From Castellaniella sp040276065 (GTDB taxonomy: Bacteria; Pseudomonadota; Gammaproteobacteria; Burkholderiales; Burkholderiaceae_B): a DNA stretch of 64,000 nucleotides. The notes beneath the pieces were generated by a model, which ran no database searches, was not told where the DNA came from, and worked only from the letters and a program-made list of their open reading frames with translations. Below are positions 31,567-40,109 of the stretch, in pieces. The number at the start of each line of letters is the position of its first letter. Position 1 is the first letter of the stretch. The translations under genes were made by a program, and so were the position numbers. The stretch spans positions 248,001 through 312,000 of the forward strand of contig NZ_JBELOI010000002.1 in NCBI RefSeq assembly GCF_040276065.1, given 5' to 3'.

Positions 31567-33267
31567 ATGGCCGTCAACACCACTTATCGTACGTGCCCGC
31601 GCTCGGGGCTGCAGTTCGAGGACCAGGCTGAAAAGCTCATCAAGATCAACGCCGTCACGGCCATCGTCGCGCTGCTCGTCGGCGGGCTGCTGGCCATCGG
31701 CGTCGTGCTCACCCGCTGGCCCGCCGTGCACTGGCTGCCCGCCGACACCTTCTACATGGTGCTCACGGCGCATGGCCTGGACATGCTGATCTACTGGATG
31801 ATCTTTTTCGAGGTCGCGGTCCTGTATTTCGCGGCGTCCTCCTTGTTGCGTTGCCGCATCGCCACCCCCCGGATCGCCTGGGTCGGCTATCTGCTCATGC
31901 TCGTGGGCGCAGTGGTCAACAACATCGCGGTCTTCCGTGGCGATTCCAGCGTCATGATGACCTCTTATGTGCCGATGATGGCGCACTGGTCGTTTTATCT
32001 GGGTCTGATCGTGTTCGCCGTCGGCGCGCTGATCGCCTGCGGCGTGTTCTTCGGCACGCTGGCCGTCGCCAAGCGCGAAAAGACCTACGAGGGCTCGGTT
32101 CCGCTCGTGACCTTCGGCGCCATCACGGCGGGGATCATCGCGGTCTTCACCCTGCTGTCGGGCGCGATCATCCTGATCCCGACCTTCTTCATGTCCATCG
32201 GGCTGCTCCAGAACGTCGATCCGCTGGTATATCGCGTGATCTGGTGGGCGCTGGGCCACTCGTCCCAGCAGATCAACGTCGCGACCCATATCTCGATCTG
32301 GTATGCCGTGGCGGCGATCGCCTTTGGCGCCAAGCCCATGTCCGAGCGCGTCAGTCGCGGGGCCTTCCTGCTCTACATCCTGTTCCTGCAACTCGCCAGC
32401 GCCCACCACATCCTGGCCGATCCGGGCGTGAGCACCGAATGGAAGATCGTCAACACCAGCTACTTCATGTATTTCGCCGTGCTGGCCTCGATGATCCACG
32501 CCCTGTCCATTCCGGGTGCGATGGAGGTCGCGCAGCGCGCCAGGGGCTTCAACAAGGGGCTGTTCGAGTGGCTGCGCAAGGCCCCCTGGGCCGATCCCGT
32601 GTTCTCCAGCGTGTTCATCTCGCTGGTCGGCTTCGGCTTCCTGGGAGGCATCTCCGGCGTGATGATGGGCACCGAGCAGCTCAACCTGCTGATCCACAAC
32701 ACCATCTACGTGCCCGGCCACTTTCACGCCACAGTCGTCGTCGGATCCACCCTGACCTTCATGGGCCTGACTTACTTCCTGATCCCCGTGCTGTTCCGGC
32801 GCGAGATCATTTCGCCGAACCTCGCGCGCATCCAGCCCTACTTCTTTGGATTCTCGATGTATTTCTTCTGCCTGGTGATGATGGGCGCCGGCACGCTGGG
32901 CGTGTCCCGCCGTCACTGGGACATGGCCTTCAGCGGCCACGCCCTGGCGTACGAGTGGCCGGGCGCCGCCTACCTCATGATGGGATTGGTGGGGATCGGG
33001 GGCGTGGTGGCCATCATCGGCGGCGCGCTCTTCGTGTACCTCGTGCTCGGCTCGCTGCTCTGGGGCAGGAAGCTCGACACCGGCGTGGTGAGCCCTCACT
33101 TCACACCGGTCCAGCGCGCCGCGCCCACGGCCGCCGTCCAGACCTACGGGTCGGCTGGGTTCGTGGCGCCCGGCACCTTCGTGCTGGCCATGGTTTTCCT
33201 CCTGGCCTTCGTGCTGTACTACTTCATCAACTGGAAGTACCTCAGCCAGCTCTGGGGCCTGAGTTGA
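31567..33267 (+). CDS. norY: heme-copper oxidoreductase subunit I, NorY (sNOR-like)
   Basis: 566-aa integral membrane protein with about 12-14 helices. Heme and copper ligands: His69 (helix II) and His387 for the low-spin heme, His385 for the active-site heme (PGHFHATV), and His231, His280 and His281 for CuB (GHSSQQINV; SAHHILAD). Oxygen reductases of the A and B families have a Tyr at the fourth residue after the helix VI His (HPEVY); here it is Gln235, so the cross-linked Tyr is missing. This is the hallmark of NO-reducing HCO families. FNR-box control and nearby nirK support NO reduction to N2O. Confidence 0.82.
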   Translation: MAVNTTYRTCPRSGLQFEDQAEKLIKINAVTAIVALLVGGLLAIGVVLTRWPAVHWLPADTFYMVLTAHGLDMLIYWMIFFEVAVLYFAASSLLRCRIATPRIAWVGYLLMLVGAVVNNIAVFRGDSSVMMTSYVPMMAHWSFYLGLIVFAVGALIACGVFFGTLAVAKREKTYEGSVPLVTFGAITAGIIAVFTLLSGAIILIPTFFMSIGLLQNVDPLVYRVIWWALGHSSQQINVATHISIWYAVAAIAFGAKPMSERVSRGAFLLYILFLQLASAHHILADPGVSTEWKIVNTSYFMYFAVLASMIHALSIPGAMEVAQRARGFNKGLFEWLRKAPWADPVFSSVFISLVGFGFLGGISGVMMGTEQLNLLIHNTIYVPGHFHATVVVGSTLTFMGLTYFLIPVLFRREIISPNLARIQPYFFGFSMYFFCLVMMGAGTLGVSRRHWDMAFSGHALAYEWPGAAYLMMGLVGIGGVVAIIGGALFVYLVLGSLLWGRKLDTGVVSPHFTPVQRAAPTAAVQTYGSAGFVAPGTFVLAMVFLLAFVLYYFINWKYLSQLWGLS

Positions 33268-33287
33268 GGAGGCCGGGGCACTGAGGA

Positions 33288-34160
33288 ATGATGGTGGCGT
33301 TCGGTCTGTCGATTTTCTCCCGCCTGCGGGGCGGGGCCGCGGTATGCGGTCTGGGGTTGGCCTTGCTGATGGCGCCGGCCCCGGGTCATGCCGATACGGT
33401 GGTGGGTCTGGATGCGGGGCGCGCCCTGCATCTCAGCCGGGCGGCGGTCGGCCGGCAGATCGGCGAACACATTCTGCGGGATCGCCAGGGCCGCCCGACC
33501 CCGCTGTCCTCCTTCCGGGGCAAACCCCTGCTGGTCAGCTTCATCTATACCGGCTGCTTCCAGATCTGCCCCGCCACCACCCGCTCGTTGCAAGAGGCCG
33601 TCATGGATCTGCAAAAGAGCCTGGGCGCCAGTCAGTTCAACATCGTCAGCATTGGTTTCAATCAGCCCGCGGATTCTCCGCAGGCGCTCAAGGCCTTCGC
33701 CACACAATACGGGATCACGGCACCCAATTGGGATTTCCTGAGCCCGCCGGGGGCCATCGTCCCCGAACTGACGGCGGATTTCGGCTTCGCCTATGCCGAG
33801 ACGCCAGCGGGGTTCGACCACGTGCTCCAGGTCTCGGTCCTCGACGCCGAGGGGCGCATCGTGCACCAGATCTATGGCGAGGACGTGGCCGCGGGCGCGC
33901 TGGGCGAGCCGCTCAAGATGCTGCTCGCCGGGATGCCCCTGAGCCCATCGAACTCCATGTTCGATAACCTGGTGGACCGCATCCGCATCATGTGCACGGT
34001 GGTCGACCCCAGGACCGGCGCCTACCGGGTCGATTACACCTTGCCGATCCAGATCGCCGGAGGCGCGACCTTTTTCGTTCTGATGATGATCTTCTTCGTC
34101 AACGAGTGGCGCGCGAGCCGGCGAGGTTTGCACAAAAAGAGGGGACGCAGCACCGCTTGA
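33288..34160 (+). CDS. senC: SCO1/SenC-type copper chaperone
   Basis: 290-aa thioredoxin-fold protein with an export signal or anchor at the N-terminus. It has the CxxxC copper site TGCFQICPATT, the third ligand His in FDHVLQVSVLD, and an extra C-terminal membrane helix (IAGGATFFVLMMIFFV) not present in standard Sco1. SCO proteins load the CuA site of subunit II, here NorS. It follows norY by 20 bases. The C-terminal helix is also seen in SenC proteins attached to unusual oxidases. Confidence 0.85.
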   Translation: MMVAFGLSIFSRLRGGAAVCGLGLALLMAPAPGHADTVVGLDAGRALHLSRAAVGRQIGEHILRDRQGRPTPLSSFRGKPLLVSFIYTGCFQICPATTRSLQEAVMDLQKSLGASQFNIVSIGFNQPADSPQALKAFATQYGITAPNWDFLSPPGAIVPELTADFGFAYAETPAGFDHVLQVSVLDAEGRIVHQIYGEDVAAGALGEPLKMLLAGMPLSPSNSMFDNLVDRIRIMCTVVDPRTGAYRVDYTLPIQIAGGATFFVLMMIFFVNEWRASRRGLHKKRGRSTA

Positions 34161-34261
34161 AGCCTGTTCTCCGATAGGGTTGCGGGACGCGATCCCGACC
34201 CCCGCATCGCGAGGCATGCAGCCGGCGGCCGGCGTTCCCGTTCCCAAGGAGAGAGCCCCTG

Positions 34262-34765
34262 ATGAGGCGCGTATTCGACTGGGCGGGCCAGGCCCTGCTG
34301 TATGGCTGCTTCGCCGTCGCGATCGGCGTGTTTTCGCGCTGGCCCGTTTATCACCCCTTGCCGCCCGGCATGGCGCAGATCAAGGTCAGCTTTATGCACA
34401 ATGGGGCGCGGCTCGCGGATTGCCGTCCGTATACCGCCGAGGAACTGGCCAAGCTCGCGCCCAATATGCGCAAGGCCACCAAATGCGAGCGCGAGCGTTC
34501 GCCGGTGAGCATCGAGGTGGATCTTGACGGCCAGCCGGTGCTCAGCCACGTCTCGGTGCCATCGGGCCTGTCGCGCGACGGTGCCTCCACGCTGTACCGA
34601 CGCCTGGACGTCCCGGCGGGCGAGCATCGGATTGCCGTGCGCTTCAAGGACAGCCAGTCGGTCCAGGGCTACACGCACCAGCGCGAGGACACGATCACGC
34701 TCGCCCCCGCGCAGGTCATGGTGATCGATTTTAATGCGGACAAAGGAGGCATCGTCCTGCAATGA
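34262..34765 (+). CDS. membrane-anchored 167-aa protein linked to a divergent heme-copper enzyme
   Basis: One N-terminal helix (ALLYGCFAVAIGVFSRW), then a periplasmic domain of about 135 residues predicted to be mostly beta (alternating IEVDLDGQPVLSHVSVPSG, HRIAVRFKDS, DTITLAPAQVMVIDF). Cys54 and Cys75 could form a disulfide or bind metal. It has no CuA or heme motif, so it is not a classical subunit II or III. It is preceded by AAGGAGAG and overlaps the next gene by 4 bases, implying a stoichiometric partner or assembly factor. I do not recognise a named family. Confidence 0.75.
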   Translation: MRRVFDWAGQALLYGCFAVAIGVFSRWPVYHPLPPGMAQIKVSFMHNGARLADCRPYTAEELAKLAPNMRKATKCERERSPVSIEVDLDGQPVLSHVSVPSGLSRDGASTLYRRLDVPAGEHRIAVRFKDSQSVQGYTHQREDTITLAPAQVMVIDFNADKGGIVLQ

Positions 34766-36207
34766 GCGCAAATCCTTCGCATGTGCCGGGCCTGCGGGGC
34801 GGCATGGTCCCCTCCCCGCCGCCGTCGGCGCGCCTGGGGGCGGATTATCAATTGGACATCGCCCGGGACGCGCGTCTTGCGCTGGGGCGCGGCTGGCTCG
34901 GGCTCGGGCTCGCCGCGCTGATCGGATCGGGCATTTTTTCGATACTGCTGGTGGCATCGCGCACGCCCTTCATCAACGAGTGGCTGCCGTCCGCCGATTT
35001 CTTCCGGGTTTCGCTCGTCCTGCACGTGGATCTGTCGGTCCTGGTCTGGTTCGTGGCGATGGCCGGCCTGCTCTGGAGCCTGTACGGCACCTCGCGCGCG
35101 CGATGGATGGCCTGGCCGGGCTTGTGGGTGACGGCGGGCGGGACGCTCGCCATGGCGCTGGCGCCCTTCCTCGATCCCGGTGAGGCCATCATGGCCAACT
35201 ACATTCCGGTGTTGGAGTCGCCCTTGTTTCTTGCAGGGCTGGTGATGTTCGGTGGCGGCGCGGCGTTGCTGGTGCTGCGCAGCCTGCTTGCCGCGCCGCG
35301 CCTGGGCCTGCGCTACGACGGGCGGGGCGCGCTGAATTTCGGCCTGGGCGCCGCCGCCATCGCCGCGGCGGTCGGCGTGCTGAGTTTTGTCTGGTCCTGG
35401 GCGGTGCTGCCCACCGCCCTGCATGGCAAGGCGTACTACGAGATCCTGTTCTGGGGCGGCGGGCACGCCCTGCAGTTCACCTGGACCTTGCTGATGCTGG
35501 TGTCGTGGCTATGGCTGGCCAGCGCCTGCGGAGCCCGCTCCATGCTGACGCCGCGCGTCGTGATTCTGCTGTTCTCCCTCGCTCTGGCGGGCGTCTTCGT
35601 GACCCCGTATGCCTATCTGGCCCATGAGATCGCCTCTGTGGAGCATCGCCGCCTGCTCACCTGGGCCATGCGCCTCGGGGGTGGGCCGGCCATCCTGCCG
35701 GTGGGCCTGGCGGTGGTCTGGGGGGTGGTGGCGCTGCGGCTGGCCGAGCCCGCGCTGCGCCCGCTGCGCGCGGCGCTCCTGGCGTCGGTGCTGGTATTCG
35801 CCGCGGGCGGGGTGATCGGCGTTTTCATCGATGGCAGCAACGTGCGCATCCCGGCTCACTACCACGGCTGCATCGTCGGCGTGACGCTGGCGCTCATGGG
35901 GATGGTCTATCGCATCCTGCCCGTGCTGGGCTACGAGGCGCCGCGGGGCGGCATGGCCACCTGGCAGCCCTGGCTCTATGGCGTCGGACAGCTCATACAC
36001 ATCGTCGGGCTGGTCTGGTCCGGTGGCTATGGCGTGCAGCGCAAGGTGGCGGGCGCCGAGCAGGTGTTGCGCAGCATGGGCGAGGTGATCGGCATGGGCA
36101 TGATGGGCCTGGGCGGGCTCATCGCCATCGTCGGGGGGCTGTTGTTCGTGGTGGTGGCGATCCGCGCCATCCGCCAGCCGGTGGGGCGTTTGAAGGGAAT
36201 CCAATGA
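34762..36207 (+). CDS. divergent heme-copper oxidoreductase subunit I
   Basis: 481 aa, about 12 helices. Recognisable ligands: His88 (VLHVDLSVLVWF) and His368 for the low-spin heme, His366 for the active-site heme (IPAHYHGCIVG) and His235 for CuB (WGGGHALQF). The fourth residue after His235 is Phe239, with Gln238 before it, so no cross-link Tyr exists there. The usual helix VII His-His pair, expected about 49-50 residues after His235, is not found; that place reads Tyr-Ala-Tyr (283-285) with a His at 288. It overlaps both neighbours by 4 bases. It may be a NO reductase-like enzyme; oxygen reduction is not excluded. Confidence 0.8.
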   Translation: MSANPSHVPGLRGGMVPSPPPSARLGADYQLDIARDARLALGRGWLGLGLAALIGSGIFSILLVASRTPFINEWLPSADFFRVSLVLHVDLSVLVWFVAMAGLLWSLYGTSRARWMAWPGLWVTAGGTLAMALAPFLDPGEAIMANYIPVLESPLFLAGLVMFGGGAALLVLRSLLAAPRLGLRYDGRGALNFGLGAAAIAAAVGVLSFVWSWAVLPTALHGKAYYEILFWGGGHALQFTWTLLMLVSWLWLASACGARSMLTPRVVILLFSLALAGVFVTPYAYLAHEIASVEHRRLLTWAMRLGGGPAILPVGLAVVWGVVALRLAEPALRPLRAALLASVLVFAAGGVIGVFIDGSNVRIPAHYHGCIVGVTLALMGMVYRILPVLGYEAPRGGMATWQPWLYGVGQLIHIVGLVWSGGYGVQRKVAGAEQVLRSMGEVIGMGMMGLGGLIAIVGGLLFVVVAIRAIRQPVGRLKGIQ

Positions 36208-38123
36208 TCAAGAAATTTCAACGCCTGTTGCAATGGTTCTTTCTGCGCGTCGAGGCGATGTTCAACGCCGCCTTCGGCGACCGCATCAATCCCTTTTATC
36301 ACTTGGGTGCGATCACCTTCTTTCTGTTCTGGGTGGTGGGGGGCAGCGGCCTGTACCTCTATATATTCTTCGAGACTGGGATCGTCGACGCCTATGATTC
36401 CGTGATCCGGCTGAGCACCACGCAGTGGTGGCTGGGCGGCATCATGCGCAGCCTGCACCGCTATGCCTCGGATGCGATGGTGCTCACCATGGCGCTGCAC
36501 ATGCTGCGCTACTTTGCCTTCGACCGCTTCCGCGGGTTTCGCTGGTTCTCGTGGCTGACGGGGGTGATGCTGATCTGGATGGTCTACGCCACGGGCATCA
36601 ATGGCTACATGCTGCCGTGGGACCGTTTGGCGCAATACGTCACCGTGACCACATTCGAGTGGCTCGACTGGCTGCCGATCTTCGATGGCGCGCTGATGCG
36701 CAATTTCCTCTACAACGAGCATGTCGGCAACCGCTTCTTTTCGCTGCTGTCCTTCATGCACGTGGGCCTGCCGCTGGTGGTGCTGCTGGTCATGTCGATC
36801 CACGCCCAGCGCGTACCCAAGGCGCGCACGACGCCGCCGCGCCCCATCGTCGCCGGCCTGCTCGCGACCCTGCTGGCGCTCTCGCTGGTGGTGCCGGCGT
36901 ACAGCCAGGGCGGGGTCAGCGACTTGTCCAGGGCCGTCTCCCGGATCGAGCTCGACTGGTTCTACATGGGGATCTTCCCGCTGATGACGCAGTGGCCGAT
37001 GGCCTGGGTATGGGCGCTGGTGCTGGGTGCCTCCGTGCTGCTGGCGCTGTTGCCCTGGTGGCCACCGCGGTTCCAGCGCGGCGAGCGGCCGATGGCCGGG
37101 CTCGTGGTCCACGGCGCATCCGGCACGAGCGCGCAGTTCCAGGCGCGCGAGGGGGAAACCATCCTCGACGCCGGTTTGCGCGAGGGCCTGGCCTTGCCGT
37201 TCGAATGCCGCAACGGCGCCTGCGGCCTGTGCCTGTGCACCGTCCAGCGGGGCGCCTATGATCATCGCCCCTACAGTCCCGGCGCACTGACGGATGCCCA
37301 AAAGGCACGCGGCATGGCCCTGATGTGTTGCGCCGTGCCGCGCGGCGACATGGTCGTCGAGGTCGAGGGGTTCGTCGGGGGTGCCGCCGTCGCGGTGCGA
37401 GAATACAGCGCCACCGTGGTTCGTCTCGAGTTGCTGTCCGATGACGTGATGCTTGTGGCCCTGCGGCCGTCCGAGGGTGCGGTGCTTGATTTCCAGGCGG
37501 GTCAGTACATCAATATCCTGCTCGAGGACGGCCAGCGGCGGGCCTTCTCGTTCGCGAATCCGCCCCGCGGGGACGCGCTGATCGAGCTGCACGTCCGCCT
37601 CATCCCGGGAGGCCGCTTCACGACCCGCGTGTTTCAGGGCATGCGGGTTGGCGACACAGTGCGCTTCGAGGGTCCGCTGGGGCAGTTCACGCTGCGCGAG
37701 AGCCCGCAGCCCATCCTGTTCGTCGCCGGCGCGACGGGCTTTGCACCCGTGAAGAGCATCGTCGAGGACGCCTTCGCGCGCGGCGTGCGGCGCTCTATGC
37801 GCCTGTACTGGGGCGTGCGCCGGCGCGAGGACCTGTACATGCTCGAGCGCTGCGAACAATGGCAGCGCGAGCATGACAATTTCACCGTGGTGCCGGTGAT
37901 CTCGGAGCCTGCCGCGGGCGATGGCTGGACCGGTCGCACCGGTCTGGTGCACGAGGCGATGCTGGCCGACTTCGCCGATCTGCGCGGCTACGAGGTGTAT
38001 CTGTGCGGCTCGGTCAGGATGGTCGAGGCGGCGGTGCCGGCCTTCATCGCGCAGGGGCTCGACGAGAACGTCTGCTTCTCCGATGCTTTCCTGCCGGCGT
38101 CATCGCTGCCCGCGATGCCTTGA
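36204..38123 (+). CDS. di-heme cytochrome b / [2Fe-2S] ferredoxin / FAD-NAD(P)H reductase fusion
   Basis: 639 aa. Residues 1-290: cytochrome b6/bc1-type membrane domain with both heme-ligand pairs in HX13H spacing, His85/His99 and His186/His200. Residues about 300-390: plant-type ferredoxin with Cys335, Cys340, Cys343 and Cys375 or 376 (CRNGACGLC...CC). Residues about 395-635: ferredoxin-NADP reductase-like module with FAD motif RAFSFANP (446-453) and nucleotide motif GATGFAP (509-515), ending YLCGSVRMVEA and a C-terminal F. Electrons could pass NAD(P)H to FAD to [2Fe-2S] to hemes b in one chain. It is coupled by a 4-base overlap to the divergent heme-copper subunit I, its probable acceptor. 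Confidence 0.88.
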   Translation: MIKKFQRLLQWFFLRVEAMFNAAFGDRINPFYHLGAITFFLFWVVGGSGLYLYIFFETGIVDAYDSVIRLSTTQWWLGGIMRSLHRYASDAMVLTMALHMLRYFAFDRFRGFRWFSWLTGVMLIWMVYATGINGYMLPWDRLAQYVTVTTFEWLDWLPIFDGALMRNFLYNEHVGNRFFSLLSFMHVGLPLVVLLVMSIHAQRVPKARTTPPRPIVAGLLATLLALSLVVPAYSQGGVSDLSRAVSRIELDWFYMGIFPLMTQWPMAWVWALVLGASVLLALLPWWPPRFQRGERPMAGLVVHGASGTSAQFQAREGETILDAGLREGLALPFECRNGACGLCLCTVQRGAYDHRPYSPGALTDAQKARGMALMCCAVPRGDMVVEVEGFVGGAAVAVREYSATVVRLELLSDDVMLVALRPSEGAVLDFQAGQYINILLEDGQRRAFSFANPPRGDALIELHVRLIPGGRFTTRVFQGMRVGDTVRFEGPLGQFTLRESPQPILFVAGATGFAPVKSIVEDAFARGVRRSMRLYWGVRRREDLYMLERCEQWQREHDNFTVVPVISEPAAGDGWTGRTGLVHEAMLADFADLRGYEVYLCGSVRMVEAAVPAFIAQGLDENVCFSDAFLPASSLPAMP

Positions 38124-38150
38124 ACCACACCGCCGTGCCCACGCTATAAT
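38120..38150 (+). promoter_or_regulatory. ahcY promoter
   Basis: Consensus -10 TATAAT at 38145-38150 with a -35-like TTGAAC at 38120-38125 (19-base spacer, longer than ideal). The start site would fall at about 38157, just before the SAH aptamer. Confidence 0.65.
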
Positions 38151-38159
38151 CCCCCCTTG

Positions 38160-38276
38160 CCCGAGGGGCGCTGCACCGGCGCGGCGACGGGGTCCGATGG
38201 ATCCCGTGCGCGCCGCCAGGCTCGGGATTTCGCTTTCGAACGGCGCCCATCGCTGCCCTGCGCGGGCAGGATGGGC
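38160..38276 (+). ncRNA. SAH riboswitch
   Basis: Stem P1 CCCGAG (38160-38165) pairs with CTCGGG (38221-38226). The diagnostic GAGGGGCGCTGCAC, GCCAGGCTCGG and AACGGCGCCCATC blocks are all present in order, and a long hairpin closes the aptamer (GCCCATC 38245-38251 with GATGGGC 38270-38276). SAH riboswitches are ON switches ahead of ahcY in beta- and gammaproteobacteria, exactly the position here. Confidence 0.93.
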
Positions 38277-38322
38277 ATGCCGCCGCATAGCCCTCCGCCG
38301 GCGCAGGCTCTACAGGACCATC

Positions 38323-39723
38323 ATGAGCACTGCACACGACTACGTTATCGCCGACATCGCCCTGGCCGACTGGGGCCGCCGTGAAATCGCCATCGCCGAA
38401 ACCGAAATGCCCGGCCTGATGGCCACGCGTGAGGAATTCGCCGTCGCACAGCCCCTGAAGGGCGCGCGCATTGCCGGCAGCCTGCACATGACCATTCAGA
38501 CGGCCGTGCTGATCGAGACCCTCGAAGCACTCGGCGCCGAGGTGCGCTGGGCCTCGTGCAATATCTTTTCCACCCAGGACCATGCCGCCGCCGCCATTGC
38601 CGCGGGCGGCACGCCGGTATTCGCCGTCAAGGGCGAGTCCCTCGAGGACTATTGGCAGTACACGCATCGCATTTTCGACTGGCCGGGCGAGCAGGCCAAC
38701 ATGATCCTGGATGATGGCGGTGACGCCACCTTGCTGCTGCACCTGGGCGCGCGCGCCGAGTCTGATCCGTCCGTCATCGCGAGTGCAGAAAACGAGGAAG
38801 AGCGCGTGCTGTACGCCGCCATCCAGGCGCAGCTCGCCCGCGACCCGAAGTGGTATTCGACGCGGCTGGCCTTGATCAAAGGCGTCACCGAGGAAACCAC
38901 CACCGGCGTGCACCGACTCTATCAGATGTCGCAGCGCGGCGAGCTCAAGGTTGCCGCCATCAATGTCAACGACTCGGTCACCAAGTCCAAGTTCGACAAC
39001 CTCTACGGCTGCCGCGAATCCTTGGTCGACGGCATCAAGCGCGCCACCGATGTGATGGTGGCCGGCAAGATCGCCGTGGTCTGCGGTTTCGGCGACGTGG
39101 GCAAGGGGTGCGCCCAGGCGCTGGCGGCTCTGCGCGCCCAGGTGTGGGTGACCGAGGTCGATCCGATCTGCGCCCTGCAGGCCTCGATGGAGGGGTATCG
39201 GGTGGTCGACCTCGACGAGGTGGTCGAGCAGGTCGACATCTTTGTCACCGCCACCGGCAACTATCACGTCATCGCCCGCGACCACCTGTACCGCATGAAG
39301 GATCAGGCGATTGTCTGCAACATTGGCCACTTTGACAGCGAGATCGACGTCGCCTCGATCGAGGACCTGCAGTGGGAGGAGATCAAGCCCCAGGTCGACC
39401 ACATCATTTTCCCCGATGGCAAGCGCATCATTCTGCTGGCCAAAGGCCGGCTGGTGAACCTGGGCTGCGCCACCGGGCACCCCTCCTTCGTGATGTCGGC
39501 CTCGTTCACCAACCAGACCATCGCCCAGATCGAGCTCTATACGCGGGGTGAGCAGTACCAGCAAGGCCAGGTCTATGTGCTGCCCAAGCACCTGGATGAA
39601 AAGGTCGCCCGTCTGCACCTCAAGAAGCTCGGTGTGCAGCTCACCACCTTGACGCAGAAACAGGCCGACTACATCAATGTCGCGGTGGACGGCCCGTACA
39701 AGCCCGGGCATTATCGCTACTGA
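38323..39723 (+). CDS. ahcY: S-adenosylhomocysteine hydrolase AhcY
   Basis: Splits SAH to adenosine and homocysteine, relieving methyltransferase inhibition. 466 aa from ATG 38323. Key blocks: SLHMTIQTAVLIETLEALGAEVRWASCNIFSTQDHAAAA, NVNDSVTKSKFDNLYGCRESL, NAD site VVCGFGDVGKGCAQAL, and the C-terminal cofactor-gripping Lys and Tyr in GPYKPGHYRY. The frame is open upstream over the riboswitch, but conserved sequence begins with MSTAHDYVIADI. It is first of ahcY-(membrane protein)-metF. Confidence 0.97.
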   Translation: MSTAHDYVIADIALADWGRREIAIAETEMPGLMATREEFAVAQPLKGARIAGSLHMTIQTAVLIETLEALGAEVRWASCNIFSTQDHAAAAIAAGGTPVFAVKGESLEDYWQYTHRIFDWPGEQANMILDDGGDATLLLHLGARAESDPSVIASAENEEERVLYAAIQAQLARDPKWYSTRLALIKGVTEETTTGVHRLYQMSQRGELKVAAINVNDSVTKSKFDNLYGCRESLVDGIKRATDVMVAGKIAVVCGFGDVGKGCAQALAALRAQVWVTEVDPICALQASMEGYRVVDLDEVVEQVDIFVTATGNYHVIARDHLYRMKDQAIVCNIGHFDSEIDVASIEDLQWEEIKPQVDHIIFPDGKRIILLAKGRLVNLGCATGHPSFVMSASFTNQTIAQIELYTRGEQYQQGQVYVLPKHLDEKVARLHLKKLGVQLTTLTQKQADYINVAVDGPYKPGHYRY

Positions 39724-39726
39724 TCC

Positions 39727-39747
39727 CGGCGCGCGGTGCGCGCGCCG
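39727..39747 (+). terminator. hairpin after ahcY
   Basis: CGGCGCGC / GCGCGCCG stem (8 bp) with a 5-base loop immediately after the ahcY stop. No U-tract, so it more likely reduces read-through or protects the ahcY 3' end than terminates fully. Confidence 0.35.
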
Positions 39748-39770
39748 TTGGCCTTCCACCGGAGCTCATC

Positions 39771-40109
39771 ATGACTCTATTGCTCGTTTGGATACTGAAC
39801 GCCGTGGCCCTGCTGATCGTGGCCTACATCCTCCCGGGGATCACCGTCGCGTCCTTTGGCTCGGCGCTGATCGCCGCACTGGTCCTCGGCCTGCTCAACA
39901 CGTTGGTCAAGCCGGTCCTGATCCTGCTCACGTTGCCCATCACCCTGGTGACCTTGGGCCTGTTCCTGCTGGTCCTCAACGCCCTCGTGTTCTGGTTCGC
40001 CGGGTCGGTCCTCAAGGGTTTCCAGGTCGACGGGTTCTGGTGGGCGATGCTGGGCGCGCTGGTGTATAGCATCGTCTCGGGCGCCCTGGCGAGCTTGTTG
40101 CTGGCATGA
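39771..40109 (+). CDS. phage-holin-family-4-type small membrane protein
   Basis: 112-aa inner-membrane protein with four hydrophobic segments (LLLVWILNAVALLIVAYILPG; ALIAALVLGLLNTLVKPVLILLT; LPITLVTLGLFLLVLNALVFWFAG; GFWWAMLGALVYSIVSGALASLLLA). This is the YvlD/holin-4-like pattern with conserved LNTLVKPVL. Not a phage gene in practice: it is a standard ahcY-metF linker in this lineage. Function unknown. Its stop overlaps the metF ATG (ATGA). Confidence 0.85.
   Translation: MTLLLVWILNAVALLIVAYILPGITVASFGSALIAALVLGLLNTLVKPVLILLTLPITLVTLGLFLLVLNALVFWFAGSVLKGFQVDGFWWAMLGALVYSIVSGALASLLLA

Noticed and set aside
39771..40109. Phage holin, hence a prophage remnant
   Set aside because: The holin-4-like family is a domain name only; no other phage gene is present and the ahcY-membrane protein-metF order is normal for the lineage.
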